Of a DNA stretch of 64,000 bases, positions 12,405 to 24,447 are shown piece after piece. Below the pieces are notes generated by a model. The model was not told the DNA's origin. It was given only the letters and a program-made list of their open reading frames with translations, and did no database searches. Position 1 is the stretch's first letter, and each line of letters starts with the position of its first letter. Made by a program: the position numbers and the translations under genes. The stretch comes from Neckera pumila (taxonomy: Eukaryota > Streptophyta > Bryopsida > Hypnales > Neckeraceae). The DNA lies in assembly GCA_963969595.1 (NCBI GenBank), contig OZ018409.1, forward strand, positions 18,322,975 to 18,386,974. Direction: 5' to 3'.

Positions 12405-13046
12405 AATGTAAACTTAGGTAAGGTAGAACGATCCATTATCATCTTTTAGGTTGTTATACATCATTAGATTGATTGGAGTTAGAATTTCTTTGTCCAATAA
12501 AATGGAATTAGAAGATTTTTCACATGTTTTTTTGTCAACTCAATTTTCAATTAAAAAAGATACATTTAGGTGGTCAAAGCAAAACATTCAATTTTTCCTT
12601 GTTGTCCCTAGGAAGGCACTACTTTTCTCATTTGGATATTAATGTGGTTCTTTTAACTCCCTACATGGTTGCCATGGTAATCCAAAAGTGACCTTCAAGA
12701 TTGTAAAACAAAGAATGATTGCCATGTTATTTCCAACCGTTTAACTCCAATTTCACATTAAAGTTGTCATAATGCCAATCCTTTGTAACTTTCAATCATG
12801 TGAAAACACCCAAAATTGTTAAAATAAGCAATTTAACGCAGTTGAAGGCACCTTTTTCTAGAAAAAAATTATAGAATTTTTAAAATTATATAGTATTATC
12901 AATTGAAAATCATGAATTTTAAATTTTTTTAGATATGAATGTAATTACTGTAAATTTTCAAAGTGGAACTCCCTAAGCCACTGAAACCATCACAAAAGTT
13001 GGTCCTAATATGAAAATTTATAAAATGAGCAATCAACCAATTGCAA

Positions 13047-13280
13047 TTAACGGCTTGGAAAGATGGGCTAGTCACAATAGAAAGCATCCTTCTTGGACCG
13101 TGTCAGTCATTGCTTAAAAAATCCCAAGAGCACTTATTGGAGGTCAAACTACTTTGCAAGTCTTCTCTTTTTCACACCAAATTCCAAGGATGAACATCTG
13201 CACTTTTGTCTTCCATATACAAAAAGATTTTTTTGTCATCTATTGGACATTAAGTGTCCGCAACAACATTAGAGAGTTAA
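13047..13280. mobile_element. Short TTAA-bounded MITE (about 230 bp), inverted copy
   Basis: Bounded by TTAA on both sides. The interior is the reverse complement of the elements at 33448-33676 and 59929-60145; it shares the block reading GGATGATAGAGAATC in those copies and the later TTTGACCTCCAA block. No coding capacity. Confidence 0.65.
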
Positions 13281-13356
13281 GTATGGAAATGATTTAATTG
13301 CACTTTTGGGAACACTTTCAATAAAAGTCTACTTGTTAAGAATGGATATATGGATG

Positions 13357-13652
13357 CATTAGATGAGATTTGGGGGTCTTGGAGGACTGTGAATTCCCCT
13401 GCTGTCTGCTGCGTTCCCAGACAATGGAAACGCAACAACAACAACTGGCTGACGTGGTCGAGCGACTGCCACATCATTTCTTAAAAAAAAAAAAAAAAAA
13501 AATTGCTTAAAATGATATTTTGGTAAGAATTTTTTTTTTTTTTTTTTGGAAAAAAAAATTTCTGACACACCCGTACCGGCGTTCACTGAATTTGGGCAGA
13601 TCAGAGAACAGGCCTGAAACGGCCCTCCAAGACCCCCAAATATCATCTAATG
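13357..13652. mobile_element. CATTAGA...TCTAATG MITE, about 296 bp
   Basis: Starts CATTAGATGAGATTTGGGGG and ends with the complement CCCCCAAATATCATCTAATG. Related copies at 33037-33320 and 62039-62315 share the termini and the GGCCTGAAACGG interior. It sits close to the short TTAA MITE at 13047, and the copy at 33037 lies inside one of those. Confidence 0.7.
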
Positions 13653-14056
13653 TTTTTGGGTGTTTTCACCTTACATTAGCATGCTCTAAGGCATGTCCAA
13701 AATTAGTCCCAAAAATAAGGGCAATTGAAGGGGCGTCTGTAAAGTAGAACAATCCATTTTGACATGTATAGACCCTTCCATTTGTGTCAGGCACACATCC
13801 ATTACCATAATCTTAGCAACCCTTTAGCATCATGAAAATGCACTTAAGGAGGGGACAAGCCGGTCACCATTTGCTTTGGTATGGGTCTACTCACGCTTTA
13901 CCATTTTGTCCCTACAAACATTGGAAAATTACAAAAAATTCATTTCATGTTAGAATATTTTGATTCTACTTGCAAATGACTTCTCTCAAACTTTCCTATC
14001 TTGAAAAAATATGTGAATTGACAAATTGTTTCTCCAAGGCACCTAAGGTAGGTGCA

Positions 14057-14057
<1 letters not shown>

Positions 14058-14091
<34 letters not shown>
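14058..14091. repeat. Poly-C tract of 34 bases
   Basis: An uninterrupted run of C from 14058 to 14091. On the other strand this is a G34 run able to form G-quadruplexes. Length polymorphism or sequencing error is likely at such a tract. Confidence 0.95.
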
Positions 14092-14094
<3 letters not shown>

Positions 14095-14470
14095 ATGTAC
14101 CATCACTTGCACTATAGGGTTCCCTGAAAGTATCCCCAAAAGTACCTTGAAATCGTCCCTATGCTCAACTATGATTGGTAGGCTCTAATTTTTTTAGATT
14201 TTGGTGTTAGAACCAAGGTAGCTTTATTAGAATGCAGTTCAAGGTGCCCTAGTTCAGAATTCTACTTTGAAAATTCATAAAAATAAGATGCCTTATCCAA
14301 AAATTCCATATTCATTTTTTTTTTTAAATTCCTGATTTTCAATTGCCAATTGTACAAACATATTTTTTTTCTAGAAAAAAGGTACCTCCAACTATGCTGA
14401 ACTGTTTAAATGGATAACGGTTATGGATGCTCCCACTTCTTAGATAGCAAATCTAATCTCCCTTCTACCT

Positions 14471-14642
14471 TTTTCTTTTTTTTTTGAACAAATGGACAAA
14501 CCCACTGCATTAAAAATAATCAGAAACCAAAACCTCCCTTCTCCCTTTCCGCCTCCCTTGGCAACACTGTTCTTTTTTTTTTTCCTTTTTTGAACAAATG
14601 GGAAGAACCCACCGCATTAAAAAAAACTACAATACAAAACAG
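14471..14642 (-). repeat. Two adjacent copies of a retroposon-like 3' tail
   Basis: Two similar segments (about 14471-14532 and 14571-14642) each read TTTTTTGAACAAATGG, then a CCCAC[CT]GCATTAAAA block. On the minus strand each ends CCATTTGTTCAAAAAA, resembling the A-rich 3' end of a LINE or SINE. No reverse-transcriptase coding sequence is nearby, so they would be severely 5'-truncated copies. Confidence 0.4.
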
Positions 14643-15012
14643 CCAAACCGTGAGGCTGGACAAATGAAGATCACTTGACAACACTGTTCACCAAGGTCAC
14701 CGACAAGCACTGCATGAGATACTAATTTGATAAGTTTATTAAATGTTATGCTTCAGACTCTTTTCAGTTCCCTTGCCAAGACAAAAGAACGGAGTGAGTC
14801 ACCAAGTTGGGTGTGCTGGAGGCCACCAATAAGTTTGAATAAGTTCAGATTGTCCTTAGCCATGCAGCAGCACAATATCTCATTGGGAATCTCCGAAATT
14901 TGAGGCGGTGGTGGTGCGCAGCCCTTCCATTGTCATCATTTTAGATCACGGGATCTCTGTGGAAAAAAAAAACAACAAAAAAACTACAATTTTACCCCCC
15001 AAGATCACCGGC

Positions 15013-15478
15013 CATGGAGAACTGGCCCCTCTATTGCCCCAACCCGGGGTAAATGTAAAAATTGCCCCCTATTTGGGGGCGTGTAAACTTTGTTTCTCTT
15101 CACCTCCCTGGACTAATTTGGGGTCTCTAATTGCAAATATGAATTCAAAGTTTGCAAACTTTTTCATGGATGGCAAATAAAAAGAGTTTAGTGTTTTATC
15201 CAGGGATAGAAAATGGGGCAATAGAAGGGTCAGTCCTCCCTGGCCATGGAGAACTGACCCTTGTATTGCCCCGAGTTTTACCCTTGCAGAAAACACTGAA
15301 ATTCTTTATTTGTCACATTTGATAAAATTTGCAATTTCTGAATTCATATTTGCTATCAGAGGCCCCAAATTAGAGAAGGGATGTGAAGAAATACAAAATT
15401 TAAGTAGCACAAAATAGGGGGCAGTTTTTACATTTATCCTTTGACGGGGCAATAGAAGGGTTAGTCTTCCCTGGTGCA
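15013..15478. mobile_element. Large foldback: inverted dimer of a MITE
   Basis: The left arm (about 15013-15240) and the right arm (about 15243-15478) are reverse complements along most of their length. Each arm is itself bounded by shorter inverted ends of the type CTATTGCCCC...GGGGCAATAGAAGGG. This fits two copies of one small TIR element placed head-to-head. Confidence 0.7.
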
Positions 15479-15999
15479 AGATCACCCGAGTGATTTTCAA
15501 GAGAGAAATTGTCAAAAATTGCCACGTTTTAGTGCATTGAACATGACAACATTCTTGAGTAGTCAAGTTGGTGGGAGGATCCTTTTTCCCTTCGTTGCCT
15601 CCTATTGGCACTTACAATTTACAATATTACTTTGCTTAGGTTATTGAGGTTACTATAGCAAAGGAACTCAACAACAATTTGTTAGATTTGTCAAGACTCT
15701 TGTGTATCTGGTGTGGTTGGACGGGTTGGGATGTAGGGTTGCTATAATGTGAGCATAGGAGTGTGAGTCCATGAGCCTAGAATACTACACACTTATGTAA
15801 TAGGTGTATATATTGTAGAAATTGTTTATGATTATAGAATATATATGTTACAAATACCCATATTATAAGTGTTTATGATACATACACCTTCTATAGTGTG
15901 GGGTATCTATATTATAGGTACCTATATTGCAGGTTTAGTGCTCACAAGCTTACATTCTTGAACTCACATACTAGCACCATTGGATCGGAAAGATGGGAA

Positions 16000-16918
16000 T
16001 TAACCCCTAAAGGACCATTGTCCCTTTGGGGAACAAATGTGTTTTGGGGTAGGTACCTATGGGCTGAAATTTTCTCTTGATTTTTTGAAACTATTTTTGG
16101 AGGTAGAAAAGCTAATTAGCTTCGTGGGAATACAATTTTTTTCACAATCAGTGCCCCGGAACAAAAGTTATGACCAAATAAGCTCAAAATAGGAGACGGG
16201 GGGCAGCACAGGTAGCAAAACTAATTTGCAATTTTTTTTTATAGTATTTGTTTCTCATAGATTATATTTTTGTCTATCTAGAAAGCTTTGATTCTTTTCA
16301 TTTGGATTTGTTATGAGAAAGTTATGGACATTCTTGTTTTTTCGGGCAATTAGAGCATCTTTTTGAAAAAAATAACTTATAGGATTCATTTCATGAATGC
16401 AATTTTTCAAATTTTTTTTGGCATGGTTTAGTTTACTTGCTAGAGCAATCTCACCATTGGGATTAGTGCATTTTAATTCCATCTAAAATATATGAATATT
16501 TTAGTTTTTTTCTTCTATCTTGTACCTACTTTTACTTAACAATTTTTTTAAGTATAATAATTAATTTTTTTTGAATTCTTTTTCCCCCTAGACTCTCAAC
16601 TCAATTCTCCACTACAAAGATTTAAAGCTCAAAACTTTGTAGTGCAAAACTTTAAGTTAAAAATGTTCAAAGTCAAAAAATCTAGTCTTGCAATGTGTTG
16701 AAAAACTTGTTTTTTCCACTTTAAATGGAATATCTTGCAATATGTGCAGTCATAAATTCTGAAATTATTTCCACACTTTTTCATATTGGTTAGGTATGAG
16801 ATCCTGCGGTTAGATGTGGAAAAAAAACAATTAATTTTTTTTTTAAACTTTTTGTTAAAGAAATGGCAGTTTTCAGTGTTTTTTGGCAGAAAAAAGGCCT
16901 TGGTCCTTTAGGGGTTAA
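16000..16918. mobile_element. TTAA-bounded TIR element, second long type
   Basis: Opens TTAACCCCTAAAGGACCATT and closes GGTCCTTTAGGGGTTAA, giving near-perfect inverted ends. The roughly 919-bp interior is related to the elements at 34791-35725, 35722-36650 (inverted) and the truncated one at 63691, sharing the internal block GCAAAAGTTATGGC or similar. Non-coding. Confidence 0.75.
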
Positions 16919-17439
16919 GGGAGAGTGAATGGGCTGGATGGGTCTAAGGCAAAATTCTTTAATGCCAACTCTCTTCCAAATCAAGGGATTGTAGTATCGT
17001 AATATAAATTGATATTTTGTGACAATGCTATTGTACAAAAGTAACCATGCTTTGTGTTCAAGAATGTTAGGATCAAATTTGAAAATAAAATTTCTTTTTT
17101 CAACTTTGATTGTACAAAAATGTAGTAGAGTATTATGAAAAATGTGTAGGAAAAAATTAGACCATTTAATTGCATGGATTGAAAGATGATTGTAAAGTTT
17201 GAAGTAGAAAAAAAATCTTTTTTTCATTCTTGCAAAGTGGAATCAACAAGCTTCAAGCCCCTTTGGTAATAAATTGTTTTGCTCTTGATGAATTTGCATC
17301 GTTTTGCCATTAAGTTCTAAATCTTGTTAAATACACTCATGCAAAATTTCAAAAGCAAATATGAAGTCATACTTACTCTAAATCACCATGAAATGCAAAG
17401 AGGTTAAATGAACTACCAATACACTAATAATTTTTTTGA

Positions 17440-18690
17440 TGATTTTTTGTGTAGTGAAAAAATCTTTATTTGAAATACAAATAGTGAAAAGTTAGGGATA
17501 AACATTTGGAATAAGTGGAAAAATTCTTCAAGAAATATTACAAGTTCAAAGAAAATAGCATTTGATATTGGAAAAGTATGTTTTTTTTTTCAAACTTGTT
17601 TTGCATAATTAGTAGAGTTTGACTCCCCTCGGAATGAGACTTTTGTGCTAAGTGTAGCATTTATTACAATTAGATACTATATCATATTATTTACATACAT
17701 GCAAACTTTCAAAAATAAATGAGGAATTTAGCAAAGATGCCAAATTTTTTGAAACTATCTTGATCTATTGGAACAATATAACTTTTGATCCGGGCATCCT
17801 ATTGGAGTTTTTTCAAATTTCCATAAAAGTGGATGAATGTTTTCATCTTGTGTCAAAATTTTGAGAACTTCAATTTTTGAAAGTTTTTTTCTTGTAGTTT
17901 GCCAACACTTCTTATATATATAATATATTGAATGCAAAATTGTATCAAGATTTCATCTATTATATTTTCATTTGCCTTTTTTCATCCATCCATTCTAATC
18001 AAAGTCTAATAATATCTAAACATATCAATGAAACCATGCAACTTGATGAAACCCTTTTGTTACATTGCAACAAGCTCTGTTCAAATCATAATAAACTATG
18101 CAATGATCCAATTGGATAAATTAAATTAAAAATAGCATACATAGGAATATTTATCTTGTTCTTCATAGCTATAAGTGTGATATGGTTAAATCCAAAATAC
18201 TTATACTGCTAAGAACTTGTCTAAGAGAAAATTTGTTTAAAGTAAGTATATTCGGTTAGTTACAATCCCATCTTTTTGCACCACAATCCATATTCCATCT
18301 TTATTTTTTGGACCTAAATTAAATGTAGTCATCTTTTTATTATTTGTCTGTTAAATTTCCTAAGCCAAGAATGACTATTATAGATTTAGCATCTCCAATA
18401 AAGATGGGTGTACATAATGATGCAATAGTATGTGGGGTTTGCAATTAGGAATAAGGTAGATAGACCCAAAATCACATTACGTGTCAAAGTGCCACTTTGT
18501 GCACATTTTGTAAATCAATATGTCCCTATTGTTGAAGAAACAATTTTAGAACATTTTATCAAAAAGCTTTGACCTTTCATAACTTTTGCTTACGGTATCC
18601 AAATGTCACATTCTTTGGTGCGTTGGAATCTCCTTAGATTTGCCAATAACAAATTATGAAGATTATGACCAATCCAATAATGGTAAATTT
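17440..18690. repeat. Dispersed repeat, intact reference copy
   Basis: The segment from about 17440 to 17880 aligns with 25010-25430, and the segment from about 17895 to 18690 aligns with 28940-29770. Here the two halves are contiguous; in the other locus they are 3.5 kb apart. The part at 18560-18680 is also found reverse-complemented at 31850-31980. No coding frame is conserved between copies. Confidence 0.65.
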
Positions 18691-18699
18691 GTTACAATT

Positions 18700-19200
18700 A
18701 TTTAGCTACTCCATCAACAAGTATTTGCTTGAAATCACTAGAAATATTTCATTGTCCTCAATGTTCCCCAGTCACTTAGCCATACAGAGAATCAAACCTC
18801 AAACACACTAACTTAAAATACCCTACATGAAGGTCAGATTTAGACATAAATTAAGTATTTTTTGGTATGTCTGAATGTTTGGATTCAGACATTATAACAA
18901 GTGAAATTTGTACAACATTTCTATAGTGTTATACCAATAATTTCAGTTGCCGAACCCTTTTGCGCACAAAAAAGAAAGTGTGCCGAATCAGACCTTCAGG
19001 TATGGTAAGCTGATGCCCTTGTAACTGAACCTTGCAACTTGTTTTTTTCCATGAACCCGGCCAAAATTCTATCCATGGATCTCCTGCCGGCGTGGCCCTA
19101 CTCCATTGACACTGTCAAGCAAGTGTCTGTCACTAATAGGCAGTCGACACCTGTAGGCGCCACGTGGAAGCTCCCCAGGCAATGGTGCCGTGGCAAGACC
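18700..19200. other. 5' flank of the first duplicated gene
   Basis: Part of the segmental duplication: 18705-18830 aligns with 34680-34790 (shared block CATCAACAAGTATTTGCTTG). The matching copy is then interrupted by two TTAA elements before homology resumes near 36900. A TATA-like stretch lies at 19205-19215. Confidence 0.6.
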
Positions 19201-19204
19201 AAGC

Positions 19205-19216
19205 ATTATATATATA
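19205..19216 (+). promoter_or_regulatory. TATA-like element of the first EGF-like gene
   Basis: ATTATATATATA lies about 130 bases before the conserved donor (CTGAG|GTATG at 19338/19339) of a leader intron. The paralogous copy keeps GTTATATATATCG at about 37031. Conservation between the two duplicates supports a role as core promoter. Confidence 0.5.
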
Positions 19217-20241
19217 CACATATATTGCTATTTCAAACATTATATATTTGGGCGCACAGGCTGCTGATTTGAGAGACTTGCGCTTCTTCTGTGGAGCCCG
19301 TTGCTGCCACTTTCGGTGCACCTGACTGATCTACTGAGGTATGATGGCTCACTGGAGCTTCACATCTTTGTTCCCCTGTTTCAAATCTTTTCACTTCACT
19401 GGCTTGCTTAGTTTTTGCTACAAATTGTGAATGTTCGCAAGCTTAGCTTGTCACGCGTGCCTGATCATGGCCGGCGGTGTCGTCAGTGCTTGAAGTTTGA
19501 TTGAATTGGAAGCTAAGCCCAACTTGAGGTGGTACATGATGGATCTCTTGCAAAGCTCGTTAGAATAGAAACCGTCCTCATGGCAGCTAGCTAGTATTCA
19601 AAGCTTGTTTGAATTTGTTGAGGGATCACTTGAAGACTAGTAGCAATCTCGATAGCCATGCTTGATAGCCATGCTTGTTGTGAGTTAGACTTTTTGAGTT
19701 CTGGGGGATATTTTATTTTAGTGAAGAAGGACTCTCACAACTTTCAAAGAATGAAATTGCGGTATTTGAAACATAGTTTGCGTAGATTAGAAAACAATGG
19801 CCTTGAGAACCTACAGAGCCCGTGAGACCAGTTTTGGATCTTTTCACTGGTCATTTCGATTTCCTTGGTCTAAGGAGACCATGTTTCTGCTGGGTTTGTG
19901 TTGTTGAGATGATCAGAAGTGGTTGCTTTTAGTTGAGAAGGGTTGATCAATAGAAAGAACTACTTCACATTGTATTGATACCGTTTGAAGGATCTTTAAA
20001 TTAAGAATCGTTTGAAGACTAGAAGTATGAAACTGAGAAGGAACGGCACACAATTGTATCTTTGGAGTGAACTTAGCCGATAGAAATGATGGTAAATGCG
20101 AAGCTCGGTAGTTAGCGGTAGTTAACACTGAATTTGAAACTAATTCGAGTTAGCTAAGCCGCTATGTGGTTGGTGCTGTCCGGTGATCTTAATCCCGTTT
20201 TTTTCCCTGTTCGTTGCAGATCAGGATTCGGAGTTTTAGTC

Positions 20242-21179
20242 ATGGCAGGAGTGACATGGAAGATGGCGGTCCTCATGGCCGTCTTGGTTATATTTACTAT
20301 CCTGGAGTTTCGAGTTGTGGAAGCGCAATGTAAGTGAATCCTTCTCTTTTCTTATTCCATTCACAGGTTCAGAAAATTTCCAAAGCATTATTTGAGTTGG
20401 TTCCGCCTTCGATCAAACCTTACCAGTATGTCATGTTGATTCCAAAAAAAATTCACAGTTGGATGGTCAATTACTTCGCAAACTGAATGGAACTCTGCAA
20501 GATTGTTTTCTAAAGCTTGTACTGATCTTTGCGGATGATATGTTGCCTTGTGCTGCAGCCGTATGTATTCAACAGTGTGCTCCACGTGGATATTGCTACA
20601 ACCCATTAATTGGGTCTAACTACTGTAGATGCCGACGTGGATACAAGGGAGACGCCCTCGTTGGAGTTGGCCGTTCAGGATGTATGTTCTCAATCCATTT
20701 CCATCGCAGTTTCATTTCACTCGTACATTACCATGGTCTACAAGCTCATCTGCATCTACGGTGCATTTGGCATAGTTAGTAGAAGTACCCTCAACATCTT
20801 AGCACCAGAGCCATCGACCTGAAGGATGAATACCGGGACTGTTTAAATTTCAAGTCAAATGTTATTAGACATGTGTATGTTTGTACAGATCTATTCCTTC
20901 CTTCATTTCTGACCTGTGAATGCACGTTTGTATGCAGGCCGAAAGAAAAAACTGAGACTTTGGAAAGTGATAGTCTCTATAATAGGATCTATCCTTGGTG
21001 CCCTTCTGCTCCTGTGCCTGTGCGCGGCATGCCTTTTCAAGTGCCTGAGAGGGCGGAAAAACCGAGGCGCCCCCGTCGTCCAACAGAGCTACCCTCAACA
21101 AGCGTCTTACAATCAGCAGGGTGCGCCCATGGGTACATATGAAACGAATAAGGTTCCAGGGCCAGTAGGCGCGGTGTAG
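20242..21179 (+). CDS. Small EGF-like single-pass membrane protein, copy A
   Basis: Coding exons 20242-20329, 20559-20681 and 20938-21179 (all GT-AG, phases agree) give 150 residues. A leader intron probably runs from 19339 to 20219, just before the ATG. Residues 1-28 are a signal peptide (core VLMAVLVIFTILEFRVVEA). Exon 2 encodes a six-cysteine module with spacing C-x3-C-x5-C-x9-C-x-C-x16-C and the EGF signature CRCRRGYKGD; its last cysteine codon is split across the exon 2/3 junction. A basic stretch RKKKLRLWK precedes a membrane span (VIVSIIGSILGALLLLCLCA) with juxtamembrane cysteines that could be palmitoylated. The tail is rich in Tyr, Gln and Pro (SYPQQ, SYNQQG, VPGPVGAV). No family name is recognised. 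A role as a small receptor or adaptor is inference. The paralogue is at 38124-39150. Confidence 0.75.
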
Positions 21180-21905
21180 ATCGCTTTGAGTTTGAATTCC
21201 ATCAGCACTTAAGAGTGTTTGTAGGCACCTGGAAGTTCCGAGTTGTACATTATTAGAGTTCACTGCTTATGACACTCCCTTGTGCAAAATCAAGCTTTTA
21301 TGGGTTAGTGGGTTGTCACAAGTTATTCCGCTATATATTCAGGTTTGAACAAGCAGGAAACAGGTGATGGCATGTGTATTGTGAGTATTAATATTGGTAA
21401 TTTACGGGACTGGATTTCTTCACGAGTTTCTTCACGAGTTTTTGCAATTTCCCAGCTCGAGTCTACTTGTGTATTTCCGTGGTTTCCTATCGTAATCAGT
21501 TTGTAGCTCGGTTTGCTCTAAAGGTGGACAACTGATGAATAGGGTTCAATCTGACATATACTAATGGATTAGAACAGTTGTATTTCAACTTCCAGTGCAC
21601 AAGTTCTCTTCTACAACCAAATATAAGACGCAACTACCAATTCTAGCATACATTCAACTGTTTCATAGTGAATGTTACATTAGACCCCTCTCCCCAATCA
21701 ATAAAATGGAAGAGAATTATCCTACATAGAACCGAATTTCATGGCAATCTATGATTCAAACACCTGTATACGATTCTGCAAATTTCCTTTTCTATTTGCA
21801 GTTTGGTTGCTTACTGGAGTATACTTCCTGCGTGAGAAATTATTCATATTATTGTAAACTTTTCTCTATGAGTATTTTACATGTTTTTTCATGAGTAAGA
21901 AAATA

Positions 21906-22864
21906 AAAAGAAACTCGGGCTGGGGGAAAAAGTCGGGCTATGAATTCGGTGGCCGACCGCGGGAGAAGACACTGTTCACGCCGGTGAGCAGTGCCTGGAA
22001 AAAGCAGCACTCGGGCAGCCTCCGCAGCTGCTGTTGCAGCAATAGAAGAGGCCGGCCACGATGTGGGCAGTAACGGACACATTCCTGACGGTGCGAATGA
22101 TTTTGTTCGCCTTTGTAATTTGACAGCTACTCGATGTGACAGCTACTTGCTAAGTTTCAAAACTTTTGATTCTCGAAATGTGCACATGATTTGCCAGAGA
22201 TGCTGGTAGGATATGCGAAACGCGGATAACTTGCTTGCTAGTTGCTTTACTTGAAAACTTCAGGTCACATCTACATCTCTGAATCTGCATCTAATCTCCG
22301 TCCTGGAATTGACTTCCCTACTGCAACAAAGTCTGTGGCAACATGGTTCGGAATTGCTTTTTGACGCAGATTTTTCAAAGCTGAAGCCAACTGATGTAAT
22401 ACAGACGTATCCACAGTTAGCCAAGACATCAACAACTCCAGCTGTAAAGCTTGTAATTAGCACTGCAACGACCACAAGCCTTCTACAGTAGTATGCTTGT
22501 AACATAACTGCCGTTCCTGAAGCAAACAGATAAAACGATGAAAACATGTCTATCGAAACCACCGAAAATGACTTCCTAATAGGCCTACAAGGTGGTCCAA
22601 GATCCTCAGCATGCTGATTCCAGAATAAACGCCATTATTCTCCAGCTGAGAAATTGATTTCCACGGGGAGAAATCCCTGAATTCCACACAGTAAGTGACT
22701 CCAATCAAATGAACTTACCTTTTCATTCCCTTCAACCAAGTGATTTGACAGGAACAAGGCCAACATCTCCATGCACGATTGAAATGAAGCAACTACACAA
22801 AACAGAATATGAAAATTAGTGCATCGTATATACCTTCAGCTTCACTTTATTGAAGTGAAGAAGT
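21906..22864. other. Intergenic DNA downstream of copy A, no clear gene
   Basis: Homology with the second copy of the segmental duplication ends near 21905. A GC-richer patch at 21930-22080 is open in several frames on both strands but shows no recognisable domain. Isolated donor-like motifs occur (for example GAAAAG|GTAAGT on the minus strand near 22720) without a convincing exon. Confidence 0.4.
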
Positions 22865-23031
22865 CTAAGTCTGGGAAGTTTCTGAATCAGATAATTTTGT
22901 CTTCTTCGCAACAATGTTATCTAGCAGACAGAAATTCTGCAGATTCACAAGTGCCACCTGATGGTCAGCGTCCACTAGATTTGAAAGCCGGTTGCTTGTG
23001 AGCACCAATGTCTCCAACTCTGGTAAAGCCC
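22865..23031 (-). pseudogene. U2A'-like leucine-rich-repeat exon fragment
   Basis: On the minus strand an acceptor (TTTTGCAG) is followed by an open stretch reading ALPELETLVLTSNRLSNLVD, then an asparagine-capped repeat and CLLDNIVAKK, and after ten more residues a stop. The pattern and spacing match the LRR block of the U2 snRNP A' protein (LPxLxxLVLTNNRL...LSLLDN). I see no matching N-terminal repeats or C-terminal exons nearby, and the frame stops soon after KK, where a real U2A' continues. A stranded exon copy or dead gene fragment is most likely. An unrecognised LRR gene with distant exons remains possible. Confidence 0.45.
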
Positions 23032-23414
23032 CTGCAAAACCACAAGTTTCACACAGCTTATGAAGATGATTCATGCACTAAATTCTCTTGCATACAGAGG
23101 AGAATTTATCTCCTTGCAAACATACTGCTAAAAGCCCACCTGAAGGACTCCATGTCATGAAGAAACAATTCCTATCTTATTCACAGATTCAACCAGTGAG
23201 AAACTCTCAAAATTTAACTAAGTTGGTAAGCATAGAAACATTCTTACAGCTGCGCAAGCAACTACAATTCACTATAATTGAACAAGACACAGCTTGTACT
23301 GCACAACTCAATTTGAACAAGACACACTTCTTCAAACCTGATCTTCTTGAATTTTACTGGAATTGTTGAAAAATGTGATATTGTTCAGACGTGGAAAGGC
23401 CTCGAGTTTCACTA

Positions 23415-23972
23415 AGGGCCGCTTTACACCAAGAGGCCGGACCAATTTCCTGTGTCAGAGGCCAAGAATCTTGACTTTTGATTGGACAAAAGGCTCAAAT
23501 CAGCCCCAACCCCTTTACCAAGAGGCTGGGCCAATTTGGTGAATTGGATTTTTTATTCAAAAAAGACATGATCTGACATGGCCCGAGCTTGCTGAATTGG
23601 GTGCACCAAAAATGGGAGGCCAATTCTTGGCCTTGGGGCCAATGTCAGATTTCAATTAAGAAAATCGTTTTAATAAAAAATTATTTTTTTCAACTAATCA
23701 TTACATCACAAAATCAGCCTCATGGGGATTAGGACCGGCCTCTAGGTGTAAAGTGGCCCTGAAAATTTCAACCCCTCTCTCTTTCTTTTGTAGATTTTAT
23801 TGAATTGGCCCGGCTTCTTGGCCTTAAGGCCTTCACATATGGGAAAATTGGCCCCCATTGTAATCTTATTCTAATGGGAAATTGAAGCCGGCCTCCAGCC
23901 CAAAAGGGGCTGAAATTTTGTGCAATTGACTTGAAGGAGAATTGGCCCGGCTTCTTAGTGTAAAGTGGCCCT
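23415..23972. mobile_element. MITE(s) with AGGGCCACTTTACAC ends
   Basis: The left end AGGGCCGCTTTACACC is matched by an inverted right end GGTGTAAAGTGGCCCT at 23760 and by a second right end AGTGTAAAGTGGCCCT at 23972. The interior repeatedly carries GGCCGG and GGCCCGGCTTCTT blocks. The simplest reading is one complete element of about 346 bp followed by a second, partly deleted or nested copy. Non-coding. Confidence 0.65.
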
Positions 23973-24192
23973 AAGACTTATCTCATTGTCTGATATGTCA
24001 ATGCTCAAAAGCAGATAACTTAATAAATATGTTGCAGGCTTTCAGTTCACTTGCAAAGTGTGTCACGGGTGCTGGCCTGCTAGGTCACCAATAATAAAGT
24101 TCATTGAAGATTCCGACCCCACCGGAAGGAACGCTTACTGTACAATACTAGCAATTCAGCAGATTACCCCTGCCTTAGAGCATCGCCACCAG

Positions 24193-24447
24193 GGCTTTTT
24201 TTTTGGCTTTCTGGAGCCAGATTGCACCAGGAAAAATAATCTGGCTAAAAAACAGTAAAAAAAATGGCCAAGAACTTGGATGAAATCGCCAAACAAAATT
24301 CAAAGTATAAAAAAAAATGGATGAAATCGCCAGATTGTGGATGAAAATCAAATTATAGACATGTGATATGTATATTTTCAGCACCATTGCAAAATTTTAT
24401 ATCACCTATATGGCACTTCTTAAAAAATGAAAAAAAAAAAAGCCCTG
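24193..24447. mobile_element. Possible small element with AGGGCTTTTTT ends
   Basis: CCACCAGGGCTTTTTTTTT at the left and AAAAAAAGCCCTG at the right form a short inverted repeat about 250 bp apart, enclosing AT-rich non-coding sequence with an internal GATGAAATCGCCA repeat. The poly-T/poly-A ends make the match less telling. Confidence 0.35.

Noticed and set aside
21849..22209. GC-rich open frames downstream of copy A (Ala-rich and Arg-rich readings on both strands)
   Set aside because: No domain, no supporting splice structure and no agreement on strand; GC content alone keeps the frames open.
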